Shown here: positions 34,851 to 47,062 of the stretch, piece after piece
Position numbering within the stretch: position 1 is the stretch's first letter
Layout of the letters: the number at the start of each line of letters is the position of its first letter
Source: Ilex aquifolium
Taxonomy: Eukaryota; Streptophyta; Magnoliopsida; Aquifoliales; Aquifoliaceae
NCBI GenBank assembly: GCA_951799425.1
Contig: OX637409.1
Coordinates: 23,900,501 to 23,964,500 of the forward strand
DNA: 64,000 nucleotides
Direction: 5' to 3'
Notes under the pieces: generated by a model
What the model saw: only the letters and a program-made list of their open reading frames with translations
The model's database searches: none
Told to the model about the DNA's origin: nothing
Made by a program: the position numbers and the translations under genes

Positions 34851-36326
34851 GGAGGACGGAACGAATTGCAGGGTTGATCAGGGATTGTTCGGAAGCTAGG
34901 GTTACAAATAGCTGCAGGACGATAAAAATTGGTCCGACGAATTGCAAGGTTTTCTTTCTTTGATTCCATCCGTCATTCCTTCCTTTTACGTCCGACGAAT
35001 TACGGTTTGACCCCTTTAACTATGGGCTTAATTTTACTTTGTCATTTAAACTATTGAATTTTTCACATTCTTTCTTCAACTACTTAAATTATTTTCCAAA
35101 TGTCTGTTTATTTTTTAAACGAAAATTGTCATCATGCCAAAACAAGATAGAAAAAATCATATAATTTGAAGAACAAAATGAAATAATTATTCAGCAAGTT
35201 TGTAATGAACATTAACAATTGGAATATTGGAACAATGTCGAAGTTACATTTCGTACGTTGTATGATGTTCTTACCATCAAGAAGGCAAAATCACCTTATG
35301 TTTTTTCTTTGTTACAGATATCTAGATTTACGCCGACTATTTCCTTGAATTCTGAAATCGACCATTGTAGCTCGAAAATGTCCCCTTAAAGAGTGTGAAA
35401 GTATTGAATCTCAGCTTTGAAACAAAAGAAACGAAATTTTAATTTATGAAATATTAATTAAAAGAGCAATGCTAATAATGTCACTATAATTGAATAGTAA
35501 TGCACATTGATATAGGTAGAAGCCATTTTTAACGTGTAGAATGGTACACGAATCGATTTATAATCCCAAAGTCTAAGTTGATATAGGACAATTCATTTTA
35601 AATTTCTCACAAATATGCCTATTATCATTGAGGCCCAAAAACTTGTGCTGAAGGAAGGCATCGAGGCACTAGAAATTAATGTCAAGACGCTATAAAAAAA
35701 AAAAAAAAACTGCTTGGAATCAAAGAAGGAAAGACCATGGTGAGTTTTGGTAAGAGTGATAAAAATTTGATAAGTTCCTTAGCATGAGTAGGCCTAATAG
35801 TGATTTTGTAATTCAATATTGCCATGCTGACCAAGATTTCTTAACAAGTTCTTCATCTCAAGTGATGTGACACAATTTTCACTATCAAATAAGTAGGTCA
35901 CATTAATCTTTAATGATAGAAATTGTGTCACATTACTTTGGATGAAAATTTTAATAAGCATAACATTACTATTTTTAATTATCTTCTAGTATCACAAAAC
36001 CATAATCCAAGTCAGTTTTCTTATAAGTTCCAATGATAACTTTTCCTGAAAGAATTATTTTCCAACTTGTTTTCTCCTGCTTTAGTTTAGCCATTCAACT
36101 TCATCTAGGGGTGAAGAAAACCAAAGATCATGAACTCAAAATAGAAATAAATATGCTTCATCTTGGTTAAGTACTAGTCATAGAAACAACCTATGAATAT
36201 ACTTGTATTGTTGGCCTAAAAGGAGAGGAACAAAAATGGTGGTGTGGGTCGTGGAGGGAAGGATTGGGGATAGTGCAAGAGGTGACGACAACCATTATAC
36301 ACACCATTTGCAGTGAAGTAACTCTC
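34851..36326. other. intergenic between the UBA2-type and calmodulin genes
   Basis: The UBA2-type 5' UTR and promoter must lie in the first few hundred bases on the minus strand. The rest is AT-rich DNA without coding frames. A poly(A) run near 35695-35709 has no element I can attach to it. Confidence 0.5.
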
Positions 36327-36555
36327 TTAGGTATATAACCTCAAGGGAAAACTCAAGTGATAACAAGAACGAACTGTAAATCTAAACATTATGAGTTCGA
36401 ATCTTAATAATCCCTTGAGATCAAGTCATTGAGAGATTTATCCCTCACAAATACCCTAGTCCCGGCATGAATGATCTATCATTGACTATACCGAATAGGG
36501 ATAGTCGAGGTGCGTGTAAGCTAACCCGGACACCCCTGACAATTGGAAAAAAAAA
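36327..36555 (+). mobile_element. Au-like SINE
   Basis: This tRNA-derived SINE has a B-box-like GTTCGAATC (36395-36403), the Au-type motif GATAGTCGAGGTGCGTGTAA followed by CCCGGACACCC, and a terminal A run (about 36546-36556). ACTCTC flanks both sides (36321-36326 and 36556-36561), a short target duplication. It shares its 3' body with the minus-strand SINE at 25.9 kb. Confidence 0.87.
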
Positions 36556-36561
36556 ACTCTC

Positions 36562-37172
36562 CTGACACCCACCAACAACCTCAGGAGAGCTATTATCAAT
36601 CTAAAGTAAGGGAAGACCATTTCCTAAAACAAAACTAGAACTGAAGTACTGTTGTCAGGATAAGGATACTGAATTAAAGACCAATTCATCACAAAATAAC
36701 AGTGGCTCATCTGATATGATTGCGTGTTTGAGTAATAACTCATTAGTCACTACTCTTACAACAACAACGAATGCAAGGCTCCTAACCATGAAAAACAAAA
36801 AAACCAACGGGCAAGAAGGGGAACATGTTCAATATTTGAAATATTAACAAAATTAGTCTATCATTAAACCAACACATCAAATTCTCCCATTTGTTCTAGG
36901 TTCACAATGGCAGAAGTAGGAAGAAAATACCTGAAGCAAGAAGATACTAACAGGAACAGACCAAACTAATGAAACAAGAGAGAAAGCAAACAAACATACA
37001 TCGAAGAGCGACACTACAAAGCAATGCAAGAAGGAAAACAGACAAACAACCAACTACAGCTAATAATACTAAATGAACACGTCCAAATAAGATATAGAAA
37101 TCTCATTAGACTAAACTTCCCTGTCTCCCTTTTTAGTTTTTTACTTTTCCAAGTTTTGGATAAGATTGCTTC
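36562..37172. other. calmodulin 3' UTR and flank
   Basis: This is DNA downstream of the calmodulin stop codon on the minus strand. The 3' UTR probably occupies the first 200-300 bases; no specific poly(A) site stands out. A plus-strand frame at 37024-37209 is spurious. Confidence 0.5.
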
Positions 37173-39301
<2,129 letters not shown>

Positions 39302-39318
39302 TTCCTTCGCTTTGTGTC

Positions 39319-39321
<3 letters not shown>

Positions 39322-39351
<30 letters not shown>
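39322..39351. repeat. (GA)n / (CT)n tract in the calmodulin 5' leader
   Basis: A run of about 15 GA dinucleotides on the plus strand reads as (TC)n in the transcript, 20 bases upstream of the ATG. Such CT tracts are common in plant 5' UTRs and can bind GAGA-type factors. Confidence 0.93.
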
Positions 39352-39357
<6 letters not shown>

Positions 39358-39434
39358 GGAGAGACAAAGGAAAGAGGAAAATGAGCTTATGTTTGTCAGC
39401 GGCGTAGGAGTTTAATTCCCCGAATTTAATTTTT

Positions 39435-40149
39435 GGGTAAATTTAACACAGACCCCTGTTCTTTGGTCAAATGATACGATAATTCCCCGACATTTCAAAA
39501 ATAATACAAAGTCCCCTGTAACATTTTGTAGGGCACCACACATATACATGCCCCTTCCATTTAATGGACATTAAAAGCGCTAACCAAAAGTGTTAATGTC
39601 GGTCCTAAAATTAGATATTTAAATATTAGTCTCCCTTCACCTAAAAAATGGACTGCCATGTTTTATGCTTAGAGATGATTTACGAGGTGTGACAAACTTT
39701 GCCAGCTTGTTGGTGGCCATGAAGTTGATCTGGTGCGAGTGGGAGGTGGTGAGGCAGTGAAGTTCGCAGCCTTTGAGATGGTGAGGCGATGGAATTTGTG
39801 ATCAAAGGAGGACCGTAATAACTAGGTGTACAAAAACTGTGGAGGTGGTAGGTATAGAGGCGATGATAGTAGAAGAAAGTGACGATCTATGGGAGCGCGA
39901 GTGTGAGAGAGAGAGAATGAGTGAGGGAGATGATGGTTGGGTGAGGCACCAAGGGTGTGGGTTTTTTTAATTATTTATTTATTTATTTGTTCATTTAATT
40001 TAATCGAAGTAAAGGAAGGTCAAAATAGTCATTTTATCAACTCTATTAACCTGGCGGAGGTTCAACCTCGTTATTGTGTTATTTTTGAAATTTAGAGGGT
40101 GTCCGAGTCATGTGACCTAATTACAAGGGATCCGCATAAAATTTTGCCA
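39435..40149. mobile_element. Mutator-like MITE at the calmodulin promoter
   Basis: This 715-bp element has long imperfect inverted ends. The left end GGGTAAATTTAACACAGACC and the reverse-complemented right end TGGCAAAATTTTATGCGGAT align for over 70 bases and share ATTTCAAAAATAAYACAA. It is flanked by a perfect 9-bp target duplication, TTAATTTTT (39426-39434 and 40150-40158), the size typical of MULEs. The interior has no transposase. It ends 133 bases from the calmodulin start codon. Confidence 0.93.
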
Positions 40150-40290
40150 TTAATTTTTCCGATAGATGTCCAAATATGATACCGAAAGGTTTTGATAATA
40201 TAGTTTTGGTCTAATAAGAAGTGACATGGGTACAGTACTACAGTCATCTGATTTTAATGGTTTGTTTTATTATACAAATAAATTAAACTA

Positions 40291-40522
40291 TGGTGATCCA
40301 GTGGAGTATCGATTAAATTTCTCACATTGAGGTGGAGGTTCGAGTTTTGGAGTTTACATTAGAGTTTGGTGGTTGGCTGCTATGCTAGTCTAGCTAGGTT
40401 CATTTCCAAGAAGTGTAATGAACGTAGTCAGAGATCTCGTGATCCTACCAGTGAGGACCTATCAAGATTGTCTCTGAACGCTCTCTTTTACTCCTACCCC
40501 TATTTTGATCAGCAAAAAAAAA
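40291..40522 (+). mobile_element. tRNA-derived SINE, copy 1 of an inverted pair
   Basis: This SINE has an A-box-like TGGTGATCCAGTGG at its very start, a B-box-like GGTTCGAGTTT, and a 3' A run. A perfect 11-bp target duplication, AAATTAAACTA, flanks it (40280-40290 and 40523-40533). It matches the reverse complement of 40964-41191 along its length. Confidence 0.9.
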
Positions 40523-40963
40523 AAATTAAACTAAAATTTACTACCATAAATTATTTTTGGCAAGATACGGAATTTTTTTTTTTTTTTGGTTCATACATAT
40601 AAATGTGGAATAAGGACTTGATGGTCCAGGGAGCATCTGATTCTCTTTCACCTGAGGACGTAATCTCTTTTTTCGCAAACCCCAACCTTCTCTGTCTTCA
40701 TCAACTTGAGAGTGTCACTCTCATTTAAATCCATTTCGATCTTAGCTCATTTGGATTTAGACACCTCATCAGGAAAGAAGGGATAGAAATCGATTTTGTA
40801 GCCCAACCAATCGCAATGGTAGACTTTCTAGGTTAATAGGACAATAATAAAATTACTCCATTATAAATCAACTAGGTATACCTAATCATTTTCAAACTCC
40901 ACATTAGTAAAAGTAATGGACCATCATTTTTTTAATTACCAAATTTTAGTAAATTTCTCTCTC
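40523..40963. other. spacer between inverted SINEs
   Basis: This is a 0.44-kb AT-rich spacer. No gene or repeat was recognised in it. Confidence 0.6.
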
Positions 40964-41191
40964 TTTTTTACTGATCACCCCGATAGTGACAAAAGAGAAC
41001 GCTCAGAGATCACCCCGATAAACCCTTAGCGAGATCATAAAACTCCTGATTGCGTCATTTACTCCTCTCGAAAACGAACCTAACTAGACTAACATAACAG
41101 TCAACTATCAAACTCCAATGTAAACTCTAAGACTCGAATGGTGAAAAATTCGACGGCTACCCAACTGGACCATCCCACTCACTGCTAATCC
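40964..41191 (-). mobile_element. tRNA-derived SINE, copy 2 of the inverted pair
   Basis: On the minus strand this copy starts near GGTCCAGTTGGGTAG and carries TTCGAGTCTTAGAGTTTACA and TGTTAGTCTAGTTAGGTTCG, shared with the plus-strand SINE at 40291-40522, then ends in a short A run. CTCTCTC flanks both sides (40957-40963 and 41192-41198). The length of 228 bases agrees with its partner's 232. Confidence 0.85.
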
Positions 41192-41424
41192 CTCTCTCTA
41201 GGCGTGTGCATGTTTTCCCTAAAACTATTGTGAAAAATAAGGGAGAAAAACGAGAGACCAAACAGCACAGCTGTTAGATGCTTATTCCGGCAAAGTTAAC
41301 CACTAACAGTCATGAAGAAGGCAAGCATCATTCGAACCAACACCATGATCAAATCCAAAGAAAATTCTTTTTTGTTCTTTCCCCTTTTCATACATTTTAT
41401 TCTTTTCACTCCTCCCCCATCACT

Positions 41425-43389
41425 CTAGAGAGGGGGAGAATAAACAAATTGCCTTGGTAAACTGAAAAGGTCTTCCTCTTCAAAAGGAGAAGTCCATTCA
41501 CGAGAACTACCAACAGCTGCTTCAGTAGAAGCAATCCCATCCGGCAATCCCCTTACTGAAACACCATTTTTGTTGGAAAGAACCGGTCTCGTCGAGGCGC
41601 CAACGTTCTGCGCGGAATTATATGAAGCATATGTGCGAGACTCATTGGTTTGCGTAAAAGAGTTCGTGCCTCGCAAATTCCCACTTGGCCTTGGCATAGA
41701 AGGCCCACCATCTACACTCCAGTCTATATTGGTGTAATCTGACTGCGTCATTGAGCCACTGGTATTCCAGTCCACAGGAGATGATGACCACGATGAGCCG
41801 TTTGATCCCGGCCCAGAGAAAAGCCCAAGGGAGGAAGCGGCAGCAAGTGTTGAAGAAGCGCCTGTTCTTCTATTCAACATATCACTCCCTCGACTTGTTC
41901 CCGGAGATTCCAATGAGCTGGTGCTTGACACAAATTGCTGCTGATGTAGATAATGAAGCTGGTTGTACAACTGATTAGTATTTGCGTTGTTTGGGGTAAG
42001 TTTTCTTGAGCTAGAAATTTGTGGCATCAAGCCATTGGCCTTCATTGTTTCAACAGGAGGATACCAACCAGCTGCTGTCCCAGAAGGAGATATGCTTACA
42101 GACGTAGTGGGCATCTGCCTCGGATTAATGGACTGGGGTCGCTGCATAACTATAACTGGTTCTTTAACTGACCCCAGTTGAAGGTTCTTTAATTCATTTC
42201 CAACAGCCACATACCGCGTTTCTGTCATGGCTGGCGAAGGTGACACATGCAAAGGTGATGCCAAAGAATAGGAAACAGAAGGATTTGATCTTGAGCTTGG
42301 CCACCATTTCTCAGGCTGTCCTGCACTTTGTTGCGGTTTTTCCCATTCCAACTTCGGTTGAATCCTCTTCAAAGACTGCATATTTTTGCTCCCAGAATCC
42401 ACAGATGATCCTACCGTATCGACTATTTTTGTGTAGTTGAAGTCTTTTTCATCCTCTTTCAGTTGTACAGTGTTAGATGAAGCTCGTTTTGTTTGTGCCC
42501 TAATCACGTTCTGACTCATAGCTAGTGGAAGCTTACCATGACTGGCAGTGGTGGGATCACCAGTTTCTTCTGGCTTAAATGGGGTAAAGGGAGGTTCCTG
42601 CTTCTGCACTCTTAAAGTTTCTTCTGCCTTCTCAAGATCACCCTCACAGGCAACTATAGCACGTTCAACCTCCTGCTTGGAGCACTTGTACATAATTTCC
42701 ATGTCTGCTATCCGCGCAATCTCCTTGGTTATGTCAATTTTCAAGTTGTTCCGAGCATCAAGGTTATGTTCCCTTTGCTTATCTGTTTCTTCAACTCCTT
42801 CAAACAACCATGCTACCGATTCCTCTACTCTGCCTTCATTCAGAATAAGAGCCATAGTGGCCCGTTCTGAAGAGAAACCCATTGCCACAAGTTGTTGGGC
42901 AAGTGCTTCTAGCTTTCTCGACATGAGATAGCCACTGCACCGCTCATGCAATTCTTGGGCTCGCTTCTCTTTTTGACGCTGATGCTTCCTCTCATTCTTT
43001 TGACGGATTTTTTCCCGTTTTCCATTATCAGCTCCGGGTACTGCCTCCGGACGGAGAGGGGGAGGAGACGTTTTCTCTTTGTGCTCTTCTGATTCGCCAG
43101 ATAAACTACCATTGTTGGAAACAGAGTCATACTCAACACCACTTCCAAATGACTTCCCACTATGATTCTCTGTCTCGTCTATGTTCTGGAAACGGCCATT
43201 ACCATGAAGAGGTGGAGCAGAAGAGACTGATGCTGTCTGAAGTGTAAGAAAGGTCCCCAAAATTGGGTTGTATCCACTTCCCGTAATACCACCACCTGCA
43301 TTGGAATGGCCTAAAGGCTTCCCAGAAGCCTTCTGGGGTTCCTTGCTAGACTTCTTGTCCTTGAAATCAGATTGGAATGCTCGGGACAT
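41425..43389 (-). CDS. UBA-domain protein (plant UBA/EF1B-like family)
   Basis: This is a 654-residue protein with ubiquitin-associated domains. UBA1 spans about 157-199 (QQLVAMGFSSERATMALI, with the diagnostic MGF loop at 170-172). A second three-helix UBA-like segment is at about 217-260 (EIARIADMEIMYKCSKQEVE). A basic, charged coiled segment (about 124-152) precedes UBA1. The remaining 390 residues are Ser/Asn/Gln-rich and look disordered, ending FVYSPPL. I recall Arabidopsis relatives annotated 'ubiquitin-associated/translation elongation factor EF1B protein'; the molecular role is not established. The frame is open upstream to 43440, but I chose MSRAFQSDFKDKK at 43387-43389 because relatives begin with a similar Ser/Lys-rich start and a splice-acceptor-like TTTTTCAG lies at about 43454-43461. 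The coding region is one exon. Confidence 0.9.
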   Translation of the reverse strand: MSRAFQSDFKDKKSSKEPQKASGKPLGHSNAGGGITGSGYNPILGTFLTLQTASVSSAPPLHGNGRFQNIDETENHSGKSFGSGVEYDSVSNNGSLSGESEEHKEKTSPPPLRPEAVPGADNGKREKIRQKNERKHQRQKEKRAQELHERCSGYLMSRKLEALAQQLVAMGFSSERATMALILNEGRVEESVAWLFEGVEETDKQREHNLDARNNLKIDITKEIARIADMEIMYKCSKQEVERAIVACEGDLEKAEETLRVQKQEPPFTPFKPEETGDPTTASHGKLPLAMSQNVIRAQTKRASSNTVQLKEDEKDFNYTKIVDTVGSSVDSGSKNMQSLKRIQPKLEWEKPQQSAGQPEKWWPSSRSNPSVSYSLASPLHVSPSPAMTETRYVAVGNELKNLQLGSVKEPVIVMQRPQSINPRQMPTTSVSISPSGTAAGWYPPVETMKANGLMPQISSSRKLTPNNANTNQLYNQLHYLHQQQFVSSTSSLESPGTSRGSDMLNRRTGASSTLAAASSLGLFSGPGSNGSSWSSSPVDWNTSGSMTQSDYTNIDWSVDGGPSMPRPSGNLRGTNSFTQTNESRTYASYNSAQNVGASTRPVLSNKNGVSVRGLPDGIASTEAAVGSSREWTSPFEEEDLFSLPRQFVYSPPL

Positions 43390-43453
43390 CTCTTCGATTT
43401 TGATTTCTTGAAGAATTCCGGCAGTTATCAGATAACACAATTTACTTTGAGTA

Positions 43454-44920
43454 CTGAAAAATGGGACAAGAGCAAATTAGGCACATCTACTGCCTTGTGT
43501 AACGTAACGACAATTATTTCTTTTATTCCCTGCTAATGACTTGGTTTGTTACAACAGCAGCACCAAGATGGGAAAGCAAATATCCTACAACGTAAACATA
43601 TGATTATGCTTGTCATGTCGACGGACTTCTAACAAGGAAGAAGAAATTTGGGGGGGAGGGGGTGGTTTCTGTGTACGGGCGCGTCAGAGAGAGAGTAGTA
43701 AACAAATACGTTAATGAAAAAGATATTTTCCTTCCTTTCCTACCTCCCCTTCAACTTTTTTTATCCTTTAATGCCCATATAATAGAGTACTCAATTCTCC
43801 TCTAGACAAAATCATGTATATAGGAACTTTAAAACTTAAATGAGATTTCTCTCTGTAATTTTCTCAAACAATATAAATTTTTGGCAAAGTATTTTGTTAG
43901 ATTTGCAATTCTTGAAACCTGTAAGAGAGCTTAAATTCCATATATGGATGGATTATCTCTCTCAGTTACTCAATCAGTCAACATTTTCTTTAGTTTCGTT
44001 CACTTTATTATGTTATCATGTTATGAAAGAGCATAAGTATTTCGATCCCTTACTTATGATAAAGTTCTGAATAGCTCAACAATGTTTCATTGTAATAATT
44101 TTTACCAACACAGTAAATGGGTCCTCTTTCTATTGTGTATGTTTTTTTGGGGGGGTTGAACGATCTACTATTTCACATGCTAGAACAAGTTCAAACAAAA
44201 ACTTCTCATTCTATCATAATCTATCCATACTTGGTCGAGGAATAAAAAAAAAGTCAAACATGTTCATCACACATATCAATCAAATTTGTATTCTTATAGC
44301 TTTAAATAATTATATTTTTGATAAATTAAAATATTTTGTTGGGATACTATATTGGCATTGAGAGAAAGGAACAAATATGATGCTCATCTAAATCTGTAAA
44401 ATTTCTCTGTGATTTATGAACTTTCCAAGTATATCCTAATGATAGTTTCCGGACAACGTTGGGGAGAAGGACTTGAACACTTTCCAAATACAATTGTTGA
44501 CATGGCAACTAGAGCATTATTATGGCGATTATTTTCACAATAGTGTTAGATAGGGTATTACTTTGAGAAAAAATGTTAGTTTGGGCAACAACTCAACATT
44601 TTCAATACTGCCATATTAGAGTGTAGCATTGTCTGAGGCTACTGATTTTGTTCAATAACGACCATTAGGGGTTGTAATAGTCGGGTTTTAAAACATGTAG
44701 ACAGAGAATAAATGGGATAAATATATAAAACACAACTGATTAAAAGATTCGAAAGCTTGAGAAAGAATCTTATTTTCATATTTGCGAGGTTAGCTAAGAT
44801 GTGTGTTGGATTGCATTACGGAAAAATAGAAGCTCGAAAAGGAATACCAAATCCTAGTTCATTCGCCGTGTCTCTTAAAGTATTAACCAAAGAACACAAT
44901 ATCCTTTGACCCAAGGCGTT
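43454..44920. other. upstream region of the UBA-domain gene
   Basis: A TTTTTCAG acceptor-like site on the minus strand just upstream of the coding frame suggests a 5'-UTR intron. A GC-richer, (GA)-containing patch at 43650-43700 may mark the real 5' leader. Beyond 43.75 kb only AT-rich intergenic DNA is visible. Confidence 0.45.
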
Positions 44921-46560
44921 CACGCAATGTTTTTAATCTTTTGAACAATTTTCTCTACAGATTTTGCTAAATCTGGAAACAAGATAGAACAATTCAATCT
45001 ACTATTATCCACTTATGAGCGTTCCACCAACTCGACATCATTACAAGATTAACGAGATTATGACAATGGACGAGTTGATGCATCATTACAAGATTATCGA
45101 CATCAGTATTGAGTTGACGCATTTATGAAATGCTGGTTTCTAATTTTGATTATCAATGATATCACAAAGGTTTTTTAGCAGCACTGGAATCCCATTCTTC
45201 TTTCAACTAAGGGTTTAGCAGGATACACCAAATGCATAAAAAAACATGCAACTCAATAAGTGTGCTCACCACTCATAATGGAATGCAAGTCCATTCTAGC
45301 CGAAAATCAAATCTTTTCTCTGTTGGGAGGTCAAGAATACTATGCACTTAACAACCATCTCATGGCCGGTTCAACAGTAGAGTCAAAAAAGCATGGGCTT
45401 TCTTTAAGCCCTACATATTAAAAAGGCCCCAAATTTTAGAGTTCAATAATGAGATACAGATCAAAGATTAAAACCCATTATAATTTAGCTTAACAAAAAA
45501 ACTCCTGAAACCCTCATCATATGATTTCAATTTCAGAAAAACAAAAGGAACTAAGACTCACACAGACACTGTCATACAGAGAGAGAGAGAGAGAGAGAGA
45601 ACCTAGGATGCTTGTGGCTTGTTGCTTCGAAGAGGAGGCGGCGAGAGAGGCGAGAGTCTCTGAGACTCGAAGAGGAGGAGGCGCTAGGGATCGATCCACT
45701 GAGCCAAGAAGAAAGAGGCGGTGAGTCTCTGAGACTCGAAGAGGATGCGCTAGGGATTTTAGGATTTTTGTGCATACATTAACACGTATATATATATTTT
45801 TTCAAAATATACTGCGGGTCGGTTGGGTTGGTAGAAAGGTTGAAATTTTACAAATATTTCACATTCCTACCCGACTGTTTATGAAATATCGAAAATGCTT
45901 TCATTAGTTGGCTGATTTTGCGGAAGCTGATCAATCAGGTCGGATAGGGTCGAAATTGGTCGGGTATGGAAAAAAATTGAATCCCTTCTTAAAAGATTAA
46001 GTCAACAAAATAAAATTTAAAATTTAGATCCAAAAGTATAATCCACCTCACACATACATATTAATGAAAGAAAATTAATTAACACTTGGATAAAAAAATA
46101 TAATATGCATTTTTCTCTCTCTCTTTCACAAATAAAAATAAATTAGACATATTTTTTACTTATCTCAAACTCGATTTTGTTCCCATATAAATATAAAAAT
46201 ACAAACTAATTAAATTATTCATTCTCATAAAGGATCCATAATAAAAAGTAATTAATATAAAAAAAATTCCAATAAAGTTGTTGTTAGAGAAAATAAAAAA
46301 TAATAAAATAGTAGGTAAACGTTGCATGCATAAATAAGTTAAGGATCATAAAAAATTAAACAGTGTTTGTAAAATAATTTAATAACAAAATAATAAGAAA
46401 TTATGAATATATACTGATAGTTGATCATGTAATACCACAATTTTCATGAATAACATACAAAATAAATAACAAGAACATAAAAATAGTAATGAAATAATAG
46501 ATTGTAACCCAAAAAGTGCATGTCAAGCAATAAATGAGAGAGACAAACAGATGTGCGGAT
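44921..46560. repeat. 1.65-kb dispersed repeat, copy 1
   Basis: This segment is repeated in direct orientation at 57733-60206 with high similarity over its whole length, apart from small indels and one 0.82-kb insertion in the other copy. It starts near CCCAAGGC and ends near ACAGATGT. Inside are a (GA)n tract (about 45580-45600), a GC-rich patch of short direct repeats (GTCTCTGAGACTCGAAGAGG) and an AT-rich tail. Neither a transposase nor clear inverted or LTR-type ends are seen. It is probably a non-autonomous element or a piece of a larger one; the family is unknown. Confidence 0.8.
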
Positions 46561-47062
46561 CTATTTGCTAAACAAAATGTATTTAGTCATGATGATCTAT
46601 ATATATTTACAATTCTTATGAATTATACTATTGAACAATTACACGCAGATAATATGGGTATGAAATAACACATATCTAATGTTTAATATATCTTAGATGC
46701 ATAAATTATTAAAAAGAAAAAATTATGTAACATCTCGATGTAACATTGAATATCTTACTATGACATTACCTTGTAATGATCTACACATGATTTGACAAAT
46801 TTAAAAAATGCATAAAATATAGAATGACACATATATTATCTTTAATCTTTGCGTGTCATCTAGTAATTAATTTGTCTTACTTAATCGGTTCCATGAACGA
46901 AGACTTGACAGTGAAGAATGAGTAGAGATTACAATTGTTACTTGATGCGTAGACACTTATATCCTTTGGATGGGAGGAGTCACAGCAGAGTCGTCCCTAA
47001 GGCTCGATGATTAAAATAGTCGTCTAGAGCCCCAAAAACTTATGGCTCCAATTTACAATTTA
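46561..47062. other. intergenic, possible hAT-like end
   Basis: This is AT-rich sequence. At about 46984-47035 a stretch with GTCGTCCCTAAGGC and GAGCCCCAAAAACTTA resembles the terminal part of plant hAT (TTF-type) elements, but no partner end was found. I call nothing firm here. Confidence 0.3.

Noticed and set aside
41751-42931. plus-strand frames opposite the UBA-domain gene
   Set aside because: They are antisense shadows of a recognised coding exon.
43390-43440. longer start for the UBA-domain protein (17 extra residues, MCYLITAG...)
   Set aside because: The added residues are unlike relatives, and a splice-acceptor-like site just upstream suggests this is 5' UTR; the internal Met at 43387-43389 fits the family better.
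45572-45775. minus-strand frame starting MHKNPKIPS, also seen at 58439-58651
   Set aside because: The start is shared between the two repeat copies, but the reading frames diverge after about 18 residues because of indels, so it is not a conserved protein; it is Ser/Leu-rich translation of a GA/GC-rich repeat.
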